Below, piece by piece: positions 1-5,051 of a DNA stretch of 5,051 nucleotides. The stretch is taken from the NCBI GenBank assembly GCA_013695925.1, contig JACCZO010000470.1:1-5051 (forward strand). Reading direction: 5' to 3'. Under the pieces are notes generated by a model, which did not search any database, was not told where the DNA came from, and was given only the letters and a program-made list of their open reading frames with translations. The stretch comes from Chthoniobacterales bacterium (GTDB taxonomy: Bacteria; Verrucomicrobiota; Verrucomicrobiia; Chthoniobacterales; UBA10450). The translations under genes were made by a program, and so were the position numbers. Each line of letters begins with the position of its first letter. Positions within the stretch are counted from its first letter, which is position 1.

Positions 1-582
1 TTCCTCCGCATCGGCACGCGGGTTCCGATTTTTCTCCCGCAGCGGATCACGCCCGAGCTTTGCCGGATGCTGCAGAAATATCATCCGCTCTGGATGAGCA
101 TCCACGTCAATCACCCGCGGGAATTGACCACGGAAGTCCGCGCCGGGCTCGAAATGCTAGCCAACCACGGGGTCCCGTTAGGCAATCAGAGCGTCCTGCT
201 CGCGGGTGTGAACGACGATCTCGAGACGATGAAAAACCTCGTGCACAAGCTGCTCATGTGCCGGGTGCGGCCCTACTATTTGTATCAGTGCGATCTGATC
301 AACGGCTCCTCCCACCTCCGCGCCTCGGTCGCGAAAGGCATTGAGATCATCGAAGGTCTGCGCGGTCACACCACCGGTTACGCCGTTCCGCAGTTTGTCA
401 TCGACGCCCCGGGTGGCGGCGGCAAGGTGCCGATCAATCCCGGCTACGTCCTGTATCACGACAACGAGAAAATCGTGATCCGGAATTACGAAGGCAAAAT
501 CTTCGAATACCCGGAAACCGGGAACGAGAACGTGCAGTTCGCGCCGCAGCGCGAATATCACGATGAGTATCTCTACTCATAA
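1..582 (+). CDS. kamA: Lysine 2,3-aminomutase, C-terminal part (5' end outside window)
   Basis: This is a radical SAM, pyridoxal-phosphate enzyme that converts L-lysine to L-beta-lysine in the cytoplasm. The frame is open from base 1, and 193 residues are visible before TAA at 580-582. By alignment from memory to the 416-residue Clostridium subterminale enzyme, visible residue 1 is near residue 196, so the CxxxCxxC iron-sulfur motif lies upstream of the window. Visible hallmarks are VPLGNQSVLL, RVRPYYLYQCD, EGLRGHTTGY and DAPGGGGK. The Asp in YQCD (codon 292-294) and the Asp in DAPGGGGK (403-405) match the lysine-binding D293 and D330. The Lys at 424-426 matches the PLP lysine K337. The spacings agree exactly. 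Glutamate 2,3-aminomutases replace both aspartates, so lysine is the likely substrate. The zinc-binding cysteines of the clostridial enzyme are absent. Beta-lysine could feed N-acetyl-beta-lysine osmolyte or EF-P modification, but no partner gene (ablB, epmA) is visible. Confidence 0.94.
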   Translation, partial: FLRIGTRVPIFLPQRITPELCRMLQKYHPLWMSIHVNHPRELTTEVRAGLEMLANHGVPLGNQSVLLAGVNDDLETMKNLVHKLLMCRVRPYYLYQCDLINGSSHLRASVAKGIEIIEGLRGHTTGYAVPQFVIDAPGGGGKVPINPGYVLYHDNEKIVIRNYEGKIFEYPETGNENVQFAPQREYHDEYLYS

Positions 583-611
583 GGAAGGAAACCGGATCCA
601 GCTGGAAATCT

Positions 612-641
612 TGCCGGCCGAGCTCGCGCGAACGGCCGGCA
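612..641. repeat. Inverted repeat, 9-bp perfect stem
   Basis: TGCCGGCCG at 612-620 pairs perfectly with CGGCCGGCA at 633-641 across a 12-base loop. It lies 30 bases after the kamA stop. It could form a strong GC-rich RNA hairpin that protects the kamA mRNA end or weakly terminates it. No run of T follows, so it is not a standard intrinsic terminator. Confidence 0.45.
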
Positions 642-836
642 TTCGTCTAGCCGGGCTTGGGCACAAATACACCGCTGTCCGAGTTTTCGGAAAATGTGGC
701 ACGGCGCTGGCTCCAAAAGCCGCGAAGGGCAGCGCCCCCGACGAATCTGCAAATCGTACAGTAACGGTCAGGTCGCAAGCGTTTCAGCGGCGCCGATCCC
801 GTTCGGCGAAAAATTGCGCCTGGCTTGTTCTGCGCC

Positions 837-841
837 AAAGG
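837..841 (+). promoter_or_regulatory. Ribosome binding site of treS-mak
   Basis: AAAGG lies 6 bases before the ATG at 848. It is short but well spaced. It supports this start, as does the protein beginning about a dozen residues before the conserved LWYKDAVIYELHVKTF, where other TreS proteins begin. Confidence 0.6.
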
Positions 842-847
842 TAGCCG

Positions 848-3800
848 ATGCTCGATGACGTCCTCGCTCCCGATTCACTCTGGTACAAGGACGCCGTCAT
901 CTACGAGCTGCACGTCAAGACCTTCCACGATAGCGATGGCGACGGGATCGGCGATTTCCGCGGGCTGATCGAGAAACTCGATTACCTCCAGGAACTGGGC
1001 GCGACCGCGATCTGGCTCCTCCCGTTCTATCCCTCGCCCATGCGCGACGATGGCTACGACATCGCGGATTATTTCGACGTCAATCCGAACTTCGGGACCC
1101 TGGCCGATTTCAAGGCCTTCCTCGCCGCGGCCCACGAGCGCGGGCTGCGCGTCATTACCGAGTTGGTCATCAACCATACCTCGGATCAGAATCCATGGTT
1201 CCAGGCTTCGCGCCGTGCGACGTCGGGATCGCCAGAGCGCGAGCTTTACGTCTGGAGCGATTCGCCGGAGAAATACAAGGAGGCGCGGATCATCTTCAAG
1301 GATTTCGAGACTTCGAACTGGTCGTGGGATCCGGCGGCGAAGGCGTATTACTGGCACCGCTTTTATGCGCACCAGCCGGACCTGAATTTCGATAACCCGG
1401 CGGTGCACGAGACGGTGCAGAAGGTGCTCGATTACTGGCTGAACATGGGGGTGGACGGCCTGCGGCTCGACGCCATCCCCTACCTCTACGAACGCGAGGG
1501 AACGAACTGCGAAAATCTTCCTGAGACGCATGATTACCTGAAGACATTGCGCGCCCACATGGACGCAAAATTCCCCGGCCGCATGCTTCTGGCGGAGGCT
1601 AACCAGTGGCCGGAAGACGCGGTCAAATATTTCGGCGACGGCGACGAGTCGCATATGAATTTCCATTTTCCGCTCATGCCGCGGATGTTCATGGCGCTGC
1701 AAATGGAGGATCGCTTTCCGATCATCGACATCCTGGAGCAGACGCCGGCCATTCCCGAGGCCTGCCAGTGGGCCATGTTCCTCCGCAACCACGATGAGCT
1801 GACGCTCGAAATGGTGACGGACGAGGAGCGCGATTACATGTGGCGCGTTTACGCGACCGATCCGACGGCGCGGATCAATCTCGGCATCCGCCGGCGGCTC
1901 GCCCCGCTCCTGGCCAACAGCCGGCGCAAGATCGAGCTGCTGAACATTCTCCTTTTCTCGATGCCGGGCACGCCGGTGCTCTACTACGGCGACGAGATCG
2001 GGATGGGTGACAATTTCTATCTCGGCGATCGCAACGGCTGTCGCACCCCGATGCAATGGAGCAGCGATCGCAACGCCGGTTTTTCCAAGGCGAACCCGCA
2101 GCAGCTTTACCTGCCGATCACGATCGATCCCGAGTATCACTACGAGGCGATCAACGTCGAGAATCAGCAGAAGAACCTGTCGTCGCTCCTCTGGTGGATG
2201 CGACGCGTGATCGCGATGCGGAAGAATTTTCGCGCCTTCTCCCGCGGCTCGCTCGAGTTTTTGCACCCGGATAATCCGAAGGTGCTGGCCTTCCTGCGCC
2301 GGCATGAGGATGAGACCATCCTGGTAGTGGCAAATCTCTCACGCTTTTCGCAGCCGGTGCAGATCGATCTCTCGCGCTTCACCGGCAGCGTGCCGATGGA
2401 AGTTTTCAGCCGCAATCTTTTCCCGGCGATCAAGAAAGCGCCGTATGTCCTTACCATCGGTCCGCACGGTCACTACTGGTTTGCCTTCCGGTCGCAGAAA
2501 GAAAAACGGAGCACGAAAAAGCGGATCGTGCCGTCGATCGACGCCGAGCCGCATCTGGCCGCGCTGCTGGCGAATCATCAGCGGGCCCAGCTCGAGCGCG
2601 AAATTTTGCCCAATTATTTGCGCACCTGCCGCTGGTTTGGCGCGAAGGCGCGGAGCATTCGCGAGATGCGGATCATCGAGCAGATTCCGGTGGCCGAGGA
2701 GGCCGGGCAATTCTGGCTGCTGCAGGTCGATTACACGGAGGGGGCGCCGGACATTTACTCACTCCCGGTGCAGCTCGAAACCGGGCCGACGGCGGAGGCC
2801 CTCGCGCGCTCCACGCCGCAGGCGGTGATCGCGCGAGTGGGCGGCAAGGGAGTTCTCTACGACGCGCTTTGGGATCAGGAATTTCGGGACAAAATATTCC
2901 AGCTCATGGCGACCGGGACCGACCTGAAGGGGCGGAACGGTCACCTCCTCGGCATCGGGAGCAGCCTGCTGGAGCAGGAGCCTGACGACAAGGCGCCGGC
3001 CTCCCGCGTGCTCAACGCCGAGCAGAGCAACTCCTCGATTCTTTTCGAGGACCGGTTTTTCCTCAAGCTCTACCGCAAGCTGGAGGATGGGATGAATCCC
3101 GACGTCGAGTTGACCCGGTTTCTGACCGAGGAACAAAAGTTCGCGCACGTGCCGGCCTTTGTCGGCGCACTCGAATACCGGCGCGCGCGCTCCGAGCCGA
3201 CGGTCGTCGCGCTCCTGCAGGCGGCCGCGCCTAACGAAGGCGACGCCTGGGAGCTGACGCTCGATGCGGTGGGCCGTTATTTCGAACGGGTGCTGGAAAA
3301 GAAAGGCGATTTGCAATCGGCCGAGGCCACGCCCGGACCGTTGCTGGAAGAATTGCTCGGCGGCGTTTACCCCGAGAAAGCAAAGCTGATTGGCGAGCGC
3401 ACGGGCGAAATGCATCTCGCCCTCGCGGCGGAAACTAACGACAAGCGTTTCGCCCCGGAGCCGTTCAACGCCATGGCGCAGCGCTCGGTTTATCAATCGA
3501 TGCGGGCTTCGCTCCGCCGGGCCTTTGCGCTTCTGCAAAAAAAGCTGCCGGAGTTGCCGGAAGCGTTTCGGGCCGAAGCCGCCCAGGTCCTGGCGGCGGA
3601 ACAACAGATTCTCGCCGCCGAGCAGCAGACCCTGGAGCGGCATGCTTCGGCGATGAAGATCCGGATTCATGGCGACTATCATCTCGGCCAGGCGCTCTCG
3701 ACCGGGAAAGATTTCGTCATTCTCGATTTCGAAGGCGAGCCGGCCCGGCCCCTGAGCGAACGCAAACTGAAGCGCTCGGCGTTGCGCGATGTCGCCGGCA

Positions 3801-4111
3801 TGATGCGCTCGTTTCAATACGCGGCCTACAGCGCGCTCTGGCAGCCCTCGATGCGGACGGAGGACGTGCCGTTTCTCGAACCCTGGGCCGACCTTTGGTA
3901 TCGGCAGATGAGCGCGACCTTCCTCCAGAGCTATCTCGCGACGACGGTGGGCGCGAATTTCCTGCCGCAAAAGGAAAGCGATCTCACCGTTTTGCTGGAG
4001 GCGTATCTGCTCGACAAGGCGGTCTACGAAGTCGGCTACGAATTGAATCATCGGCCGGACTGGGTGCTGATCCCGGTGCGCGGGATCAAACACATCCTCA
4101 ACCTCGCCTAA
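848..4111 (+). CDS. treS: Trehalose synthase-maltokinase fusion (TreS-Mak)
   Basis: This cytoplasmic two-enzyme protein of 1087 residues has TreS (GH13) isomerising trehalose and maltose, and Mak phosphorylating maltose with ATP to maltose 1-phosphate, the GlgE substrate. TreS covers about residues 1-548. It has the DSDGDGIGD calcium-type loop (28-36), DGYDIADY (68-75), ELVINHTSD (105-113), GLRLD with nucleophile D208, LLAE with acid/base E250, and RNHDE with D316. PMQW and the C-terminal beta domain, ending GPHGHYWFAF (538-547), follow. A short basic linker (about 549-563) leads to Mak, which has its N-terminal cap with YLRTCRWFGAKAR (590-602), FFLKLYR with ATP-site K740, NPDVE (750-754), HGDYHLGQ with catalytic D943 (941-948), and DFEGEP with metal ligand D960. 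Nothing key is missing. Region I has Glu105 where many GH13 enzymes have Asp, as I recall seeing in other TreS. In mycobacteria TreS and Mak are separate partners; fused forms are common elsewhere. No glgE or glgB lies in the window. Confidence 0.96.
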   Translation: MLDDVLAPDSLWYKDAVIYELHVKTFHDSDGDGIGDFRGLIEKLDYLQELGATAIWLLPFYPSPMRDDGYDIADYFDVNPNFGTLADFKAFLAAAHERGLRVITELVINHTSDQNPWFQASRRATSGSPERELYVWSDSPEKYKEARIIFKDFETSNWSWDPAAKAYYWHRFYAHQPDLNFDNPAVHETVQKVLDYWLNMGVDGLRLDAIPYLYEREGTNCENLPETHDYLKTLRAHMDAKFPGRMLLAEANQWPEDAVKYFGDGDESHMNFHFPLMPRMFMALQMEDRFPIIDILEQTPAIPEACQWAMFLRNHDELTLEMVTDEERDYMWRVYATDPTARINLGIRRRLAPLLANSRRKIELLNILLFSMPGTPVLYYGDEIGMGDNFYLGDRNGCRTPMQWSSDRNAGFSKANPQQLYLPITIDPEYHYEAINVENQQKNLSSLLWWMRRVIAMRKNFRAFSRGSLEFLHPDNPKVLAFLRRHEDETILVVANLSRFSQPVQIDLSRFTGSVPMEVFSRNLFPAIKKAPYVLTIGPHGHYWFAFRSQKEKRSTKKRIVPSIDAEPHLAALLANHQRAQLEREILPNYLRTCRWFGAKARSIREMRIIEQIPVAEEAGQFWLLQVDYTEGAPDIYSLPVQLETGPTAEALARSTPQAVIARVGGKGVLYDALWDQEFRDKIFQLMATGTDLKGRNGHLLGIGSSLLEQEPDDKAPASRVLNAEQSNSSILFEDRFFLKLYRKLEDGMNPDVELTRFLTEEQKFAHVPAFVGALEYRRARSEPTVVALLQAAAPNEGDAWELTLDAVGRYFERVLEKKGDLQSAEATPGPLLEELLGGVYPEKAKLIGERTGEMHLALAAETNDKRFAPEPFNAMAQRSVYQSMRASLRRAFALLQKKLPELPEAFRAEAAQVLAAEQQILAAEQQTLERHASAMKIRIHGDYHLGQALSTGKDFVILDFEGEPARPLSERKLKRSALRDVAGMMRSFQYAAYSALWQPSMRTEDVPFLEPWADLWYRQMSATFLQSYLATTVGANFLPQKESDLTVLLEAYLLDKAVYEVGYELNHRPDWVLIPVRGIKHILNLA

Positions 4112-4122
4112 CGATTCGAAAA

Positions 4123-4128
4123 GAGGGA
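4123..4128 (+). promoter_or_regulatory. Shine-Dalgarno-like GAGGGA placed too far from the next gene's ATG
   Basis: GAGGGA is the only good ribosome-binding sequence between treS-mak and the DUF1223 gene. It ends 31 bases before the ATG at 4160, which is too far for direct use. It is well spaced (9 bases) for a GTG at 4138. That GTG opens a different frame of 24 codons ending at 4212, inside the DUF1223 gene. It could serve a translated leader, or be a chance match. Confidence 0.35.
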
Positions 4129-4159
4129 ATAAGCGCGGTGCGAAAATCTCCCACGATCG

Positions 4160-4900
4160 ATGAAACCGCTTCTTCTTGCCCTGGCCGCGACAGTGATGGT
4201 GGGCGCCAATAATTTCGCTGCCGAGACCCGCTTCCAGAGCGGTCCGACCCGGACTTCGCTGATCGAGCTTTACACTTCCGAAGGCTGCAGCAGCTGTCCC
4301 CCGGCCGAGGCCTGGCTCAGCCGACTCAAGGACAACCCGGGGCTGTGGAAAAATTTCGTCCCCCTCGCGTTTCACGTCGACTACTGGGATCGGCTCGGCT
4401 GGCGCGATCGTTTTTCTTCGAAACAATGGACGGAACGGCAAAGGCAGTATGCGGCCCAGTGGCGCAGCGAATCGGTCTACACCCCGGCGGTGGTGATGAA
4501 CGGTCGCGAAGAACGCGGCTGGTTGGGGATGAAGTTCGGGGCGCCTAACGACAGGCAATCCGGCGACCTGAACGTGAGCACGAGCGACGGCAAAACTTTC
4601 GCGATCGAGTTCCGGCCGGTGGACGGGCTCCCCTCGGCCTACGAAGCGCACCTTGCGCTCCTCGGCTCCGGCATTTCCACCAGCGTCCGGGCGGGCGAAA
4701 ACAGCGGGCGCAACCTCGTGCACGACTTCGTCGTCCTCGACCTCCAGACCGTCGGGCTGAAATCCGGCGCCGGTTCCAACCGCGCCAGCCTAACGACCAG
4801 CGCGACGACCGAGGCGGGCGCGCGCAAAGCCATCGCGATCTGGGTGACGCCGCGTGGCCAGCTGTTCCCGCTCCAGGCGACCGGCGGCTGGCTCCCCTGA
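4160..4900 (+). CDS. Secreted DUF1223 family protein, thioredoxin-like fold
   Basis: This 246-residue protein has a typical signal peptide: K2, a hydrophobic stretch at about 3-15, and likely cleavage after VGA (16) or NFAA (21). It should therefore act in the periplasm or outside. The mature part matches DUF1223: LIELYTSEGCSSCPPAE with C43 and C46, then HVDYWDRLGW (72-81), SVYTPAVVMNG (105-115) with a candidate cis-proline P109, and GENSGRNLVHDFVV (179-192). C43-x-x-C46 before a beta-alpha unit and the later TP are what a thioredoxin-like fold would show, so a redox role is plausible. The family's reaction is not established. The ATG is the only usable start, because an in-frame TAA lies at 4130-4132 and no other start codon follows it. 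The gene starts 48 bases after treS-mak on the same strand, so co-transcription is possible; no functional link to trehalose is evident. Confidence 0.9.
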   Translation: MKPLLLALAATVMVGANNFAAETRFQSGPTRTSLIELYTSEGCSSCPPAEAWLSRLKDNPGLWKNFVPLAFHVDYWDRLGWRDRFSSKQWTERQRQYAAQWRSESVYTPAVVMNGREERGWLGMKFGAPNDRQSGDLNVSTSDGKTFAIEFRPVDGLPSAYEAHLALLGSGISTSVRAGENSGRNLVHDFVVLDLQTVGLKSGAGSNRASLTTSATTEAGARKAIAIWVTPRGQLFPLQATGGWLP

Positions 4901-4961
4901 ACAGGCTCATCGAGGGGGGCTAGTGTTCGATGATTGTCAGTTGACGAGGGAAGAGGGCAAA

Positions 4962-5012
4962 ATGAAAGGCTCAACCAAATCGCGAAAAATGGATGAGCCC
5001 TTCAGCATGTAA
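4962..5012 (+). CDS. Possible small ORF, 16 codons, good ribosome binding site
   Basis: ATG at 4962 follows GAGGG (4953-4957) with a 4-base spacer, and a second GAGGG lies at 4946-4950. It encodes MKGSTKSRKMDEPFSM and stops at TAA 5010-5012. The peptide is basic and polar, with no recognisable motif. It overlaps the stem-loop at 4968-4999 and the start of the frame from 4993, so it could be a leader peptide for a following gene. It could equally be a chance frame, or the true start of a gene shifted by a sequencing error. Confidence 0.2.
   Translation: MKGSTKSRKMDEPFSM
4968..4999. repeat. Stem-loop with a competing upstream arm at 4904-4911
   Basis: GGCTCAACC (4968-4976) pairs with GGATGAGCC (4991-4999) at eight of nine positions, with one A-A mismatch and a 14-base A-rich loop. 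The right arm can instead pair perfectly over 8 bp with GGCTCATC at 4904-4911, so the two structures exclude each other. No T-run follows, so neither is a standard intrinsic terminator. Confidence 0.35.
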
Positions 5013-5051
5013 GAAGAAGACCGAAGTCATCTCCGTTGTGTGCTCTTTGAG
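4993..5051 (+). CDS. Possible start of next gene, cut by the window end
   Basis: The frame from ATG 4993 runs open to the last base and gives MSPSACKKKTEVISVVCSL. There is no good ribosome binding site directly before it. The EVISVVCSL stretch looks like a first beta strand, as at the start of many nucleotide-sugar-binding proteins such as family 2 glycosyltransferases. Nineteen residues cannot establish that. I do not recognise the gene. Confidence 0.15.
   Translation, partial: MSPSACKKKTEVISVVCSL

Larger units (their letters stand above)
583..847. other. Intergenic gap with several inverted repeats, no convincing gene
   Basis: This gap separates kamA from treS-mak. It starts with a purine-rich AAGGAAGG just after the kamA stop but has no well-placed start codon behind it. 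I see no tRNA, no T-run terminator and no convincing -35/-10 pair. Short perfect inverted repeats are spread through it: 612-620/633-641, 678-682/687-691, 709-712/718-721, 727-730/734-737 and 791-796/803-808. A promoter or leader for treS-mak is the natural expectation here, but the sequence does not prove one. The gap argues against tight translational coupling of kamA with treS-mak. Confidence 0.6.
176..4795. repeat. Dispersed 8-mer GCCTAACG, five copies
   Basis: Copies lie at 176-183 (minus strand), 3229-3236, 4106-4113, 4543-4550 and 4788-4795 (plus strand). Three plus-strand copies extend to CGCCTAACGA; the last is AGCCTAACGA. A partial match, CTAACGA, lies at 3435-3441. The copies fall in different reading frames and encode different residues (PLG, PNE, the TreS-Mak stop, PND, SLT), so they are not a protein repeat. 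The word is found by eye and its function is unknown. Confidence 0.4.
4901..5051. other. Window end: inverted repeats and short frames, no recognised gene
   Basis: No known protein or RNA gene can be named here. GGCTCATC at 4904-4911 is the perfect inverse of GATGAGCC at 4992-4999. A second partner for the same right arm lies at 4968-4976. A purine-rich ribosome-binding stretch (GAGGGAAGAGGG, 4946-4957) precedes an ATG at 4962 that opens only 16 codons. A different frame from ATG 4993 stays open to the window edge. The next real gene probably starts here or just beyond. Confidence 0.5.

Noticed and set aside
791..815. CGCCGA/TCGGCG hairpin followed by AAAAATT, considered as a terminator
   Set aside because: On the plus strand an A-run follows, not a T-run. 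On the minus strand the bases after the stem are not T-rich. It does not fit an intrinsic terminator in either direction.
647..838. A 63-codon minus-strand frame in the same gap
   Set aside because: No motif, no supporting ribosome binding site, and no neighbouring minus-strand gene. I could not tie it to any family.
563..844. A 93-codon + strand frame overlapping the kamA end and filling the gap before treS-mak
   Set aside because: It has no ribosome binding site at its ATG, starts inside kamA in another frame, and its later half is an Arg/Ser-rich, low-information sequence with no recognisable domain. Long open frames arise by chance in GC-rich DNA.
2025..2071. Two copies of GCGATCGC, the HIP1 palindrome common in cyanobacteria (2025-2032 and 2064-2071)
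   Set aside because: Both fall on similar Asp-Arg-Asn codons (GAT CGC AAC) in conserved TreS sequence, and no other copy was seen. Protein sequence and codon bias explain them, and the genes do not look cyanobacterial.
875..2305. A 476-codon minus-strand frame opposite the TreS half
   Set aside because: Same reason: it is antisense to a well-conserved GH13 domain and encodes an Arg/Val/His-rich sequence without any motif.
2759..4723. A 654-codon minus-strand frame opposite treS-mak and the DUF1223 gene
   Set aside because: It lies antisense to two genes with clear family motifs, runs across both, and its translation is rich in Arg, His and Pro with no domain. It mirrors the codon bias of the real genes.
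3229..4795. GCCTAAC copies read as integron attC ends (RYYYAAC consensus)
   Set aside because: No paired GTTRRRY ends or imperfect inverted repeats of attC length are present, there is no integrase, and the copies lie inside conserved coding sequence.

Overview
This is a GC-rich bacterial window. All three recognisable genes lie on the + strand. In order they are the 3' part of a lysine 2,3-aminomutase gene (kamA, positions 1-582), a complete gene for a fused trehalose synthase-maltokinase (TreS-Mak, 848-4111), and a complete gene for a secreted thioredoxin-like protein of the DUF1223 family (4160-4900). The last 150 bases hold no recognisable gene. They contain inverted repeats, a 16-codon reading frame with a good Shine-Dalgarno sequence, and a short frame that runs off the window end. 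The source is a Gram-negative-type bacterium. Protein content and style would fit a soil or freshwater Verrucomicrobiota-like lineage, but that is a weak inference: no taxonomic marker is present, and Acidobacteriota or Proteobacteria are not excluded.

The kamA fragment keeps the two aspartates that bind lysine and the lysine that binds pyridoxal phosphate. It lacks the cysteines that bind structural zinc in the clostridial enzyme. A gap of 265 bases follows, without a convincing gene but rich in short inverted repeats. TreS-Mak has complete catalytic sets for both halves, so it should isomerise trehalose to maltose and phosphorylate maltose to maltose 1-phosphate, the donor for GlgE alpha-glucan synthesis. 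The DUF1223 gene begins 48 bases after TreS-Mak and could share its transcript. Its product should act in the periplasm and has no evident metabolic link to trehalose.

Lysine aminomutase (beta-lysine) and TreS (trehalose) are both enzymes that can feed compatible-solute metabolism, so a stress or osmolyte theme is possible. Only the trehalose-to-maltose-1-phosphate step is firmly supported.

I did not find a convincing undescribed system. The most interesting signal is the 8-mer GCCTAACG. It occurs five times, once on the minus strand, sits in all three genes, and coincides with two of only three A-ending leucine codons (TTA/CTA) I could find in the coding sequence. That pattern suggests a possible genome-wide DNA word worth counting.
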